From Wenzhouxiangella marina (GTDB lineage Bacteria > Pseudomonadota > Gammaproteobacteria > Xanthomonadales > Wenzhouxiangellaceae): 64,000 nt of DNA. The translations under genes were made by a program, and so were the position numbers. This document shows positions 1 to 8,068 of the stretch, piece by piece. The stretch lies in NCBI RefSeq assembly GCF_001187785.1, contig NZ_CP012154.1:3156501-3220500 (forward strand), given 5' to 3'. Each line of letters begins with the position of its first letter. The first letter of the stretch is position 1. The notes under the pieces were generated by a model. That model did no database searches and was not told where the DNA came from. It was given only the letters and a program-made list of their open reading frames with translations.

Positions 1-1
1 G

Positions 2-400
2 GATGAGCTGCCCCGGCTGAAGAAGGACGCCGAGCTTGGCTGGTTGCTGACCTGCACCCGCAATGCCTGTCTCGACCGGATTCGACGCGATCAGCGACAG
101 GCCGGATTGCGGCGGCAGGTCCAGGCCGTGGATCGCGAACTCGAGCGGCACGTCGACCACGGCGATCCCGACACACTCAGTCAACAGGGCGAGCGCGCCC
201 GTGAATTGCACCGGGCGATTGCGTCTCTGCCCGAACCGGGACGATCGCTGATCGTGCTGCGTGACATCCAGGACGTGGACGTGTCCACGGTCGCCACCAC
301 CCTCGACCTGACCGAGAACCAGGTCAAGGTCTACACCTTCCGTGCCCGGCGCGCGCTGCGCCGGCAGCTAGAGGAGACCTGTCATGAACAAGTCGCCTGA
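2..400 (+). CDS. ECF-type RNA polymerase sigma factor (5' end outside window)
   Basis: The reading frame is open from base 2, so the gene starts before the window; about 132 residues are visible. The visible part holds the end of sigma region 2 (WLLTCTRNACLDRIRR, the melting/-10 recognition helix) and a region 4 helix-turn-helix (LPEPGRSLIVLRDIQ through LTENQVKVYTFRARRALR), which reads the -35 element in ECF sigma factors. Its last 17 bases overlap the start of the next gene, which encodes a protein with one membrane helix, the usual layout for a sigma factor and a co-transcribed regulator. Family assignment is firm; the ECF subgroup and the inducing signal cannot be read from this fragment. 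Confidence 0.88.
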   Translation, partial: DELPRLKKDAELGWLLTCTRNACLDRIRRDQRQAGLRRQVQAVDRELERHVDHGDPDTLSQQGERARELHRAIASLPEPGRSLIVLRDIQDVDVSTVATTLDLTENQVKVYTFRARRALRRQLEETCHEQVA

Positions 401-914
401 TCGATCGCAAGCGCGTCGCGGCGCTGACCCACTGACCTTCAGGGACCTGGCCGCCGAGGAGCGAATCCAGTCGGGTCAGGACCTCGGTGGGTCGCCCGAA
501 CTGGTCGCCGACTACTGCCTCCGGCAGGAACTGGCCCAGCTGGACACACCCGCACTACCGAGTGAGCTGCGAGCCCGGGTGATGGCCTCGAGCTCGCGCC
601 GCCGAGCGCCGCTGGGCTGGATGGCCCTGGCCGCCGCCGTCGTCCTGAGCGTGACCGTGGCACTGGTCCTCGATCGACAGGAAGGCGCTCCGCTCCCGAG
701 CGATGCGCGCGTTTCCGCCGGTGACTGGGCCGAGCTTCAGCTCGCGCTCGCCACCCTGGACCGCAGCGGTCGCCGCGTCGCCGAAGTGACCGAACGCGAA
801 GTCCGACCGCATCTGGAAGCGCCCGGATTCCGCCTGGACCTCGATTTCGAATTCCCGTCCTATCTCGACCGACTCCGGGACCGGATCCAGACCTCTATGC
901 AAGAACGGCAATAA
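384..914 (+). CDS. Single-pass membrane protein, probable anti-sigma partner
   Basis: The product has 176 residues. A soluble N-terminal part of about 70 residues is followed by one clear membrane helix (roughly residues 71-90, LGWMALAAAVVLSVTVALVL) and a C-terminal part of about 85 residues that would be periplasmic. I recognise no named domain. The ATG lies inside the 3' end of the sigma-factor gene (17-base overlap), so the two are translationally coupled. By position and topology it fits a membrane anti-sigma factor: N-terminal part binding sigma in the cytoplasm, C-terminal part sensing the envelope. That role is inferred from context only; a ZAS-type zinc motif (HxxxCxxC) is not evident. 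Confidence 0.7.
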   Translation: MNKSPDRSQARRGADPLTFRDLAAEERIQSGQDLGGSPELVADYCLRQELAQLDTPALPSELRARVMASSSRRRAPLGWMALAAAVVLSVTVALVLDRQEGAPLPSDARVSAGDWAELQLALATLDRSGRRVAEVTEREVRPHLEAPGFRLDLDFEFPSYLDRLRDRIQTSMQERQ

Positions 915-940
915 CCCGAAACCCCTCAAAGGAGAACCCC

Positions 941-1498
941 ATGAACAAGATCATCCGCACCCTGACCCTCTGCACCCTGCTCGGCAGCGGCGTCGCCATG
1001 GCCCAGGGCTCGAGCGCCGGGCAGTTCGATATCGCGGCCCTGAGCGGCGACCTCAGCCCCAAGGTCAACATCAACTTCGGCACCGCCATGATGAGCGGCT
1101 TCGCCGAGAGCATGAGCGAATCCAACCCCGACCTGTCGGACATCCTGCGCGGGGTCAGCGGCCTGCGACTGATGGTGTTCGAGGACGTCGATACGAGCGG
1201 CGTGGAACCCGGCATCCAGGACGCCATCGCTCAGCTCAATCGGGATGGCTGGAGCCAGGCCATGAAGATCGAGTCCGACGACACCTTCATCGATCTGTTC
1301 ATGATCGAGAGCGCCGAATTCGTCGAAGGCATGGTCCTCCTGCTGCGCGATGATGACGACACCCTGGTCCTCGCCAACATGCATGGCGAACTGAACGCAG
1401 CGGCCGTGGGTCGACTGCTCGCCAGCGGCAAGGCTTTCGATGGCTGGAACATCGACTTTTCCGGCCAGGATGCCTCGATCACGATCGACGACGACTGA
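941..1498 (+). CDS. DUF4252-type exported protein
   Basis: The product has 185 residues with a cleavable signal peptide (MNKIIRTLTLCTLLGSGVAMA). The mature part matches the DUF4252 pattern: an N-terminal VNINFG segment, a central GLRLMVFEDVD strand, and a later SAEFVEGMVLLLRDDDDTLV region followed by a conserved LxANMHGEL motif. The function of DUF4252 is unknown; members commonly sit beside ECF sigma/anti-sigma genes, as here. A strong ribosome binding site (AAAGGAG) lies 7 bases before the ATG. It is the third gene of the sigma operon, 26 bases after the previous stop, and a strong terminator follows. It is plausibly a target or accessory of that regulatory pair. Confidence 0.75.
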   Translation: MNKIIRTLTLCTLLGSGVAMAQGSSAGQFDIAALSGDLSPKVNINFGTAMMSGFAESMSESNPDLSDILRGVSGLRLMVFEDVDTSGVEPGIQDAIAQLNRDGWSQAMKIESDDTFIDLFMIESAEFVEGMVLLLRDDDDTLVLANMHGELNAAAVGRLLASGKAFDGWNIDFSGQDASITIDDD

Positions 1499-1524
1499 CG
1501 CCCGGCCCCGGCGCAGTCGCCCGA

Positions 1525-1562
1525 GCGGGGCGCACCCCTTCGATGGTGCGCCCCGCCTTTTT
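1525..1562 (+). terminator. Rho-independent terminator of the sigma-factor operon
   Basis: A perfect 12-bp stem (1525-1536 with 1545-1556, GCGGGGCGCACC) encloses an 8-base loop and is followed by a run of five T at 1558-1562. It lies 26 bases after the DUF4252 stop codon and closes the three-gene unit. Confidence 0.92.
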
Positions 1563-1642
1563 CATTCACCCACCACGCTCGGCCCCGGAGACCCATTTGT
1601 GGTCCAATAGGAGGCGACCCCTTCGCAGCCAGCGCCGATCCC

Positions 1643-3478
1643 ATGCATGCCTTCCTCATCGCAACACTGATTGCCCTGCAGGCTTCGCCGACGCCCGAGC
1701 CGCTCCCGGAGACCGTCGAGGGATCGATCGAGCGCTGCGAAATGATGGAGTACGCCGATCCCGAAGGCGCGCTGCGCATCGTCGAGCACGGGCTGAGCCT
1801 GGATGCGCCGCGCTCGGCTGCACAACGGGGTCTGCTGCTGGCCTGCCGCGCCTGGTCACAGATCCAGCTCGGCCGCCTCGACGAGGCCCGCGAGCTGACC
1901 CTGGAAATCGAAGCACTGGCCGGGCAGGACGGCAGCGCGGATGATCGCGTCGGCCTGTTGATCCGCCTGTCCCAACTGCACTTCCGGGGGGGCGATGGAA
2001 TCAGCGCGCTCGAGACGGTCGAGCGTGCTCAGCAGCTGGCCGAGGCAGAAGCCCTGGTGGAAGTGCTACCCCCGATCCTCGGCAATATCGCGATCTACCT
2101 GACCGAAGCCGGCCAGTTCGATGCCGCGATCGCACACTTCGAGCGCCTGCTCGCCATGGCCGAAGCCGACGGCACCGAGCCCGGTCGCCTGGTGCCCGTG
2201 CGCTTCAACCTGGCCCGCGCCCTGATGCTCGATGGGCGCTATGGCGACGCCATCGAGCATCTGGAATGGCTGATCCCGGCCATGAGCGATCCAAGAGAAG
2301 CGCCGCGCCAGGCCTCCGCGATGAGCATGCTGGGCTTTGCCCTGGGCAAGCTGGGGGAGACGGAACGGTCCGATGACATGATGGCCCGGGCCGAGGCCCT
2401 GCATCAGCAGTTCGACAACCCGGGAGAGTTGAGCGTCCTGCGCAAGGATCAGGCCGAGCTCGCCCTCGACCGCGGCAAGCTGGAGCTTGCCGAACGCTAC
2501 GGACGCGAAGCGCTGGATCTGGCCCGACAGATCCAGTACGAGCGCAGCGTTCTCGACGCCCTGTCGCTGCTGGTCGATATCCTGGAGCAAGGCGGCCAGT
2601 ACGAAGAAGCGCTGGCCCTGCACCGGGAATTCGCCGAACGCAAGCAGGGGCTGCTGGAGACCAGCCAGCGCTCGCGCCTGAACACCCTCGAGGCCCGGCT
2701 GGGCATGCAGCAGCAGGCCCGAGAGCTCGATGAACTCCGGCAAGCCGCCGAACTCCGCGAGCTCCGCCTCGCCGAAGAGTCCTTCCGGCGGCGCGTCGCC
2801 TGGACGGCGCTGATTGCCGTCGTGATCGCGGCCATCGGCCTGTCGATCTGGCAGCGCGCCAACCAGCAACGCCTGCTCCGGATCAGCCGGACCGACCCGC
2901 TCACGGGCCTGGCCAACCGCCGTTTCCTGACCCTGCAGATGCAGAGCCAGGGCGAGACGGTCCAGCGCGGCGCGTTGTTGCTGCTCGACCTGGACCACTT
3001 CAAGTCCATCAACGATCGCTACGGTCATGACGTCGGTGACCAGGTCCTGCTGGAAGTCAGCGCCCTGATCGACGACCTGGCCGACGCCCACGGTGCCCTG
3101 TGCGGCCGCTGGGGCGGCGAGGAATTCGCGCTGTTCCTGCCCGAGGCCACGGATGCCGCCACCGAAAGCCTGGCCGAAGCGCTGCGCAGCGGCATCGACG
3201 GGCTGGAGATTCGCAACGAGACAGGTGAGCACATCTCGGTCACGGCCAGCCTGGGCTTCGCGCCGATCCGGGGCCTGCAGCTCGATTCCGGGCAGGAGGT
3301 CTGGGAGCCCGCGCTCAAGGCGGCCGACCTGCTGCTCTATCGGGCCAAGGATGCGGGCCGCAACTGCGGCTTCGGCGCCTGGCCGGCAGAAGGATCCGGA
3401 GCGATCAATCCCCTCGCGCTCGGCGAGGCCCTGGAAGCGGGTCGATTCCGCCTCATCCGGGTCCCCGAAACCGGCTGA
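1643..3478 (+). CDS. Diguanylate cyclase with periplasmic TPR sensor
   Basis: The product has 611 residues: a signal-anchor (residues 1-15), a TPR-rich region of about 340 residues (several A-x-L-x-x-L-x-x-L helical pairs), a short coiled coil, one membrane helix (about 385-403, WTALIAVVIAAIGLSIWQ) and a C-terminal GGDEF domain. The active site reads RWGGEEF near residue 490, so cyclic-di-GMP synthesis from two GTP is expected. The I-site position, five residues before GGEEF, reads AHGA rather than RxxD, so product inhibition through that site is not expected. The TPR domain would lie in the periplasm and sense a protein or peptide. The gene starts about 80 bases after the upstream terminator and appears to be transcribed on its own. 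Confidence 0.9.
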   Translation: MHAFLIATLIALQASPTPEPLPETVEGSIERCEMMEYADPEGALRIVEHGLSLDAPRSAAQRGLLLACRAWSQIQLGRLDEARELTLEIEALAGQDGSADDRVGLLIRLSQLHFRGGDGISALETVERAQQLAEAEALVEVLPPILGNIAIYLTEAGQFDAAIAHFERLLAMAEADGTEPGRLVPVRFNLARALMLDGRYGDAIEHLEWLIPAMSDPREAPRQASAMSMLGFALGKLGETERSDDMMARAEALHQQFDNPGELSVLRKDQAELALDRGKLELAERYGREALDLARQIQYERSVLDALSLLVDILEQGGQYEEALALHREFAERKQGLLETSQRSRLNTLEARLGMQQQARELDELRQAAELRELRLAEESFRRRVAWTALIAVVIAAIGLSIWQRANQQRLLRISRTDPLTGLANRRFLTLQMQSQGETVQRGALLLLDLDHFKSINDRYGHDVGDQVLLEVSALIDDLADAHGALCGRWGGEEFALFLPEATDAATESLAEALRSGIDGLEIRNETGEHISVTASLGFAPIRGLQLDSGQEVWEPALKAADLLLYRAKDAGRNCGFGAWPAEGSGAINPLALGEALEAGRFRLIRVPETG

Positions 3479-3577
3479 TCCCGGCATTCCTCGGTCGGTT
3501 CCGGGCGGCGGATTGTTGTACCCTCTCGGCTGCAGGCCTTCGCCCCCACGGCGGATGCATCGATCCCGTTGATTGGA

Positions 3578-4555
3578 ATGTCAGGCAAGCGCGTGAGCAG
3601 CCCCACCGGCACAAGTCAGCCAGAACCCCTGGTCTCGGTCGTCATCCCGGCCTTCAATGAATCCAGCGGCCTCGAACGCCTGTCGAGCCGGGTCATCGAG
3701 GCGGTCGAGTCCTGCGCCTGCCAGGCCGAGCTGGTGGTCGTCGACGACGGTTCCACCGACGACACCTGGGCACGGCTGCGGCAGCTCAGCGCCGCGGACG
3801 CGCGCATCCGCGGCGTTTCCCTGGCCCGGAACTTCGGCAAGGAAGCCGCCGTGCTGGCGGGCCTGGACGAGGCGTGTGGGGAGGCCGTCATCGTCATGGA
3901 TGGCGACGGCCAGCACCCGCCCGAGCAGCTGCCCGCCATGATCGAAGCCTGGCGCGCTGGCGTCGACATCGTCGAAGGCGTCAAGAAGAGCCGCGCCGAC
4001 CAGAGCTGGCCCGCCCGTCTGGCGTCGCGCCTGTTCAATCGGATCTTCACCCGACTGACGGGCGTCGACCTGACCGAGGCCGCGGACTTTCGCCTGCTGT
4101 CGCGCTGCGCTGTCGATCAGCTCCTCGAGCTTCCCGAGCGGGCCTTCTTCTTCCGGGGCTTAAGCAGCTGGATGGGCTATCCGACGGCTCGCATCGAATT
4201 CGAGACCGCGCCCCGCGATAGCGGACAGAGCAAGTTCGGCCTGTTCGACCTGGCCCGCTACGCCCTGCGGAACACCATCGCCTTCACCTCCGCGCCGCTG
4301 CAGCTGGTCACCCTGGCCGGTCTGATCTTCGCCCTGTTCGCGGTATTGCTCGGCCTGCAGACGCTCTGGCAGTGGTACAGCGGGCAGGCCGTGGAAGGGT
4401 TCACCACGGTCATCCTGCTGCTGCTGATCCACGGCAGCGTGGTCATGATCGCCCTCGGCGTGATCGGCCAGTACATCGCCCAGATCCATCACGAGGTCAA
4501 GAAACGCCCCCACTTCATCGTCAAGGACCGCCTCCGCTCAGGCCGCGATTCGTGA
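3578..4555 (+). CDS. GtrB-like family 2 glycosyltransferase
   Basis: The product has about 325 residues. It begins with the GT2 fold typical of dolichyl-phosphate-mannose synthase and GtrB/ArnC (SVVIPAFNESSGLERL, VVDDGSTDDTW, ARNFGKEAAVLAGL, VMDGDGQHPPEQLP) and ends with two membrane helices (about 235-260 and 275-295), the GtrB architecture. It should transfer a sugar from UDP-sugar to undecaprenyl phosphate on the cytoplasmic face. Its last four bases overlap the next gene (GTGA), which carries the GtrA flippase domain, so both act in one lipid-linked sugar pathway. The start is uncertain: a TTG at 3569 and a GTG at 3593 are in frame, and the ATG at 3578 is preferred. Confidence 0.88.
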   Translation: MSGKRVSSPTGTSQPEPLVSVVIPAFNESSGLERLSSRVIEAVESCACQAELVVVDDGSTDDTWARLRQLSAADARIRGVSLARNFGKEAAVLAGLDEACGEAVIVMDGDGQHPPEQLPAMIEAWRAGVDIVEGVKKSRADQSWPARLASRLFNRIFTRLTGVDLTEAADFRLLSRCAVDQLLELPERAFFFRGLSSWMGYPTARIEFETAPRDSGQSKFGLFDLARYALRNTIAFTSAPLQLVTLAGLIFALFAVLLGLQTLWQWYSGQAVEGFTTVILLLLIHGSVVMIALGVIGQYIAQIHHEVKKRPHFIVKDRLRSGRDS

Positions 4556-6738
4556 TCAGCCGACGCCTGCTGCGCTACGGCCTGACCGGCGCACTCAGCC
4601 TGCTGACCCACCTGGCCGTGCTGCTGATCCTGGTCGAGGGCTTCGGACGTCCGCCAGTGCTCTCCTCGGCCCTGGGCTTCGTCGCCAGCTTCTTCGTCTC
4701 CTTCGGCCTGCAGCACCACTGGGTCTTCGAGCACGCCCAACCGATGACCCGGACCCTGCCGCGCTTTCTGGCCGTCACCGGCTTCGGGCTGCTGCTCAAC
4801 ACCTCGATCATGGCCCTGGGTACCCAGCTGCTCGGCCTGCACTACCTGCTCGTCCAGGCGGTGGCCTTTGCCGCCGTGCCGATCAGCAACTACCTGCTCA
4901 ACCGCGCCTGGACCTTTCACGACCGTCGCCACCCCGAGCAGGCCGCGACGCCCGTCATGCCGACGCTCGACCGTCTGATCATCAGCGTTATCACCCTGGC
5001 CTTTCTGGCCATGGGTTTCAATGCCGTGCTCCACCTGGACCTGGCTCGCGACCTGGCCACCAGCTTCGACATGCTCGAGCAGGGCCGTCCCCTGCTGATC
5101 GGCCCGCAGCTGGCCGGCGTCTTCAACCTGGGGCCGGCCTGGTACTACCTGCTGGCCGCTTTTCAGTCCCTCGGCCTCGGCGTGGCCGGAATCATGGTCG
5201 GCCTCGGCCTGCTGGCCGCGCCGCGCTTCTATCTGGCCTATCGTGCCGGCCAGGCCTGGGACGGCCGGCGCACGGGTCTGCTCTGGGCAGCGCTGCTGCT
5301 CCTCCCCGGTTGGCACGGCTTCGAGCAGATCTTCATCACCCACCCGATTCTCACGAGCACCCTGCTCGCCGCGACGGCCCTGTGCGGTATTCGCTACGCC
5401 CTGGCCGGCCGCGCGGGCGATCTCTGGCTGATGGCGCTGGCCTACTCGCTGGCCCTGCACGCCCATCCGAGCAGCCTGGTCGTCGTCCTGCTGCCGATCG
5501 GACTCGGCCTGCTCGGCTGGCGGCGGCATCGCAGTGAGCTGCGCGTGCTGGCGCTGGCGGTGCTCCTGGCCGCGCTGCCCTTCCTGCCCTATTTCATCCA
5601 TCAACAGCTGGAGGGCTGGCCCGTGCTGGCCGGGCTCGGGGAGTTCAGCAGTGGCCAGGGCGGCCAATGGAGCCTCGCCAATCTGTTCGCCCTCATCAAG
5701 GCCCTGTTCGGCGGCGGCCTTGCCTACTGGCTGAGCAGCGTGGCCGGTGCGCCGAGCGGCCTGGGCAGCCTGCTGGGCGCTCTGGTGGCCGCCATCTGCC
5801 TGCTGGGCCTGAGCGGCGCCCTTGTGGCGCTTCGTCGAGGCGACCGGATCGCGGCGATCCTGATCCTGACCCTGATCACCGGACTGCTCGTCCTGCCCCT
5901 GCTTCGGGTCGTGCACCCCTACTACATGCTGACCCCGATCTGGGTCGTCTTGAGTGCCCTGATCGCTCGCGGCCTGTCGCTATGGAGCCGCCACTTCGCG
6001 CTCGGTCCGCAACTGCTCGCCGCCCTGGTCCTGGGCATCGTCGTGCTGCACTCGAGCCTGGCCCTGCGCACCCACCAGCAGCTCCGCGAGGGCAGCCTGC
6101 CCTTCGCACTGCACCCGCTGATGGACGTCAAACAGCCTCCATCGATCCATCGAGCCCATGCCTTCCTCGATGCGGCAGCGACTCGACGCAGCGGACGCTG
6201 GCTGTGCCGCTTTCCCGGCACCACCCTGCACGGGTCCTATGCCCTGTCGCTCCTGCACAGCTATGCCATGGAGGCCCGACTGGACTGCGGTGAACTCGCC
6301 AACGACCTGCGCGGAAGCGACGAACCAGGGCCGCATCTGGTCGGCTTGCCCGAAGCACTGCTGACCTCGGTCGATCGCGAGGCGCTGACCGAGATCGGAC
6401 CTTTTCGATTGTTTCCGGTCCGGGCCTTGCCCCGCGCACAATCTCCGGTCGAACTCGAAGGCTTTCGCGCCTACCCGCCCCTGTCACCGGCCTTCGAGCC
6501 CGAGGAGACCGAAGTCCTGGCGCTGGACCACGCTGATGGCCAGCTGCTGGCCATCAGCCATCTCGGCTTTGCCCTGAGCCGTCGGCCCGACATCGAGCTT
6601 CGCTGTGAGAACCAGCGCATCGAGCCCCTGGCCGTCGATGACGTCAGCTGGCTGTACCGACTTCCCGCCTGCCCGAGCCTCCTGGAACTCCGCCTCAGCG
6701 TCTCCTCCCCTGATCACCTGGACGTGGTGCTGTTCTGA
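4552..6738 (+). CDS. GtrA flippase domain fused to a polytopic GT-C-like glycosyltransferase
   Basis: The GTG start at 4552 overlaps the preceding stop (GTGA) and opens exactly at a GtrA domain; the frame runs further upstream but only as a shadow of the previous gene. Residues 1-125 form a four-helix GtrA/DPMS flippase domain with its NYLLNRAWTF end motif. After residue 140 comes a GT-C-like membrane domain with about ten helices and an early periplasmic loop rich in acidic residues, followed by a soluble beta-rich C-terminal part of about 170 residues. Length is 728 residues. In classical O-antigen modification cassettes gtrA, gtrB and the specific transferase are three genes; here the flippase and the putative transferase are one polypeptide beside gtrB. 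The sugar and the acceptor are unknown. Confidence 0.8.
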   Translation: MISRRLLRYGLTGALSLLTHLAVLLILVEGFGRPPVLSSALGFVASFFVSFGLQHHWVFEHAQPMTRTLPRFLAVTGFGLLLNTSIMALGTQLLGLHYLLVQAVAFAAVPISNYLLNRAWTFHDRRHPEQAATPVMPTLDRLIISVITLAFLAMGFNAVLHLDLARDLATSFDMLEQGRPLLIGPQLAGVFNLGPAWYYLLAAFQSLGLGVAGIMVGLGLLAAPRFYLAYRAGQAWDGRRTGLLWAALLLLPGWHGFEQIFITHPILTSTLLAATALCGIRYALAGRAGDLWLMALAYSLALHAHPSSLVVVLLPIGLGLLGWRRHRSELRVLALAVLLAALPFLPYFIHQQLEGWPVLAGLGEFSSGQGGQWSLANLFALIKALFGGGLAYWLSSVAGAPSGLGSLLGALVAAICLLGLSGALVALRRGDRIAAILILTLITGLLVLPLLRVVHPYYMLTPIWVVLSALIARGLSLWSRHFALGPQLLAALVLGIVVLHSSLALRTHQQLREGSLPFALHPLMDVKQPPSIHRAHAFLDAAATRRSGRWLCRFPGTTLHGSYALSLLHSYAMEARLDCGELANDLRGSDEPGPHLVGLPEALLTSVDREALTEIGPFRLFPVRALPRAQSPVELEGFRAYPPLSPAFEPEETEVLALDHADGQLLAISHLGFALSRRPDIELRCENQRIEPLAVDDVSWLYRLPACPSLLELRLSVSSPDHLDVVLF

Positions 6739-6759
6739 TCTGATGGTCTGGAATCCTGC

Positions 6760-6788
6760 TTGGCGCGGTGGCCGTTCTCGGGCATAGT
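6760..6788 (+). promoter_or_regulatory. Possible sigma-70 promoter for the DUF418 gene
   Basis: A TTGGCG box at 6760-6765 and a CATAGT box at 6783-6788 are separated by 17 bases, 24 bases before the ATG at 6812. This is sequence match only. Confidence 0.35.
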
Positions 6789-6811
6789 GCCGAAAGCAAG
6801 GGAGAATCAGG

Positions 6812-8062
6812 ATGCAGGATCCACACCCCAGGGCCGGCACGCTGGCCGAACCGGTCGCGCGCAGCGACCGTCTGATCGAACTCGACGCCCTGCGCGGCTT
6901 CGCCCTGCTCGGGGTACTGCTGGGCTGTCTGTACGAGTATGTCGATTGGGGCATTTCGGCCACCGAGGCACAGCTCGCCGCCCTGCCGACCTGGCGGATC
7001 GACGCCTGGGCCACGACCCTGGCCCAGCTTTTCGTCGCCGACAAGGCCAATACCCTGTTCGCGTTCCTGTTCGGCCTCGGCTTCTCCATGCAGCTGACCC
7101 GGCTGCGGCAGCGAGGGGCCGCCTTCGAATCGATCTATCTGCGACGCCTGCTGATCCTGCTGATTTTCGGCCTGGCGCAGTTCCTGATCTGGTTCCCCTG
7201 GGAAGTCCTGCATCTCTATGCCATCCTCGGCCTGGTGCTCTTCGCGCTGCGCAACACGCGAGATCGGGTGCTGCTCGGGATCGGCTTGCCGTTGCTGTTC
7301 TTCGGCAACCAGATCGGCAATCAGCTGATCGAATGGATCGGCCTGGCGGACTTCGAGCCCAGCACGGACTTCTACGCTGAATCCGCCATTCACTACCGTC
7401 AGGCGCTGAACGAAATTCGGGACAGCTGGGGACTGATCCAGCACTTCGCGGACTGGAACTGGCAGGGCTGGTTCGCCAACGGCGGCATCGTCGCCTTCGG
7501 CACCTACATTTTGGGTCGCTTCCTGATCGGCGCCTGGGTAGGCCGCCAGGGCTGGCTGGAACGGGTGGATGACTTCCTGGGCGTGTTCCGCCTGCTCCTG
7601 TTCGTGGCGCTTCCCCTCGGCCTGCTGCTGGAAGGCAGCGCTCTTTGGCTGGAGGCGCGCACCAGTGCGCCGGAGGCCCTGAAGACCACCCTGCACCACC
7701 TGGCGGTCCCGCTCACGGCTTCGGGCTATGTGTCCCTGATCGTGCTGGGTCTCAGAACGGGCGGAGTGCGAATCCTGCTGCGGTGGCTGGCCCCGGTCGG
7801 CCAGATGGCGCTCAGCAACTACGTGATCGCCGGACTGTTCGTCAGCAAGTGGTTCTACGGCGGCTGGTTCGGCTTTCGTCTGGCCGGCGAGGTCGGGATG
7901 AGCCAGACCCTGGGGGCCGGTCTGCTCATGTTCGGCCTGCAGGTGGCGCTCAGCAATGTCTGGATGCGACACTTCCGCTTCGGCCCGCTGGAATGGGCGT
8001 GGCGCGCCATGACCTACGGCCAGCGGCCGGCCCTGCGTCGAATGACCCCCGCTGGAGCTTGA
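6812..8062 (+). CDS. DUF418 family membrane protein (YeiB-like)
   Basis: The product has 416 residues and about nine to ten membrane helices. It opens with the family's conserved start (RLIELDALRGFALLGVLLG) and ends with the DUF418 C-terminal signature (PVGQMALSNYVIAGLF and later FGPLEWAWRAMTYGQ). Length fits the family. DUF418 proteins belong to the acyltransferase-3-like superfamily of integral membrane proteins and no reaction has been firmly assigned. A ribosome binding site (AGGGAGAA) precedes the ATG. The gene stands 73 bases after the GtrA/GT-C gene with its own possible promoter, and runs convergently into the beta-lactamase-like gene with only 6 bases between the two stops. Confidence 0.9.
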   Translation: MQDPHPRAGTLAEPVARSDRLIELDALRGFALLGVLLGCLYEYVDWGISATEAQLAALPTWRIDAWATTLAQLFVADKANTLFAFLFGLGFSMQLTRLRQRGAAFESIYLRRLLILLIFGLAQFLIWFPWEVLHLYAILGLVLFALRNTRDRVLLGIGLPLLFFGNQIGNQLIEWIGLADFEPSTDFYAESAIHYRQALNEIRDSWGLIQHFADWNWQGWFANGGIVAFGTYILGRFLIGAWVGRQGWLERVDDFLGVFRLLLFVALPLGLLLEGSALWLEARTSAPEALKTTLHHLAVPLTASGYVSLIVLGLRTGGVRILLRWLAPVGQMALSNYVIAGLFVSKWFYGGWFGFRLAGEVGMSQTLGAGLLMFGLQVALSNVWMRHFRFGPLEWAWRAMTYGQRPALRRMTPAGA

Positions 8063-8068
8063 GGAGCG

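Noticed and set aside
2066-3487. Long minus-strand frame inside the TPR-GGDEF gene
   Set aside because: Antisense shadow of a gene with an intact GGEEF active site; no domain in the reverse product.
4489-5916. Long minus-strand frame inside the GtrA/GT-C gene
   Set aside because: The product is Gln/Glu/Gly-rich low-complexity sequence, as expected when Leu/Ala-rich membrane codons are read backwards.
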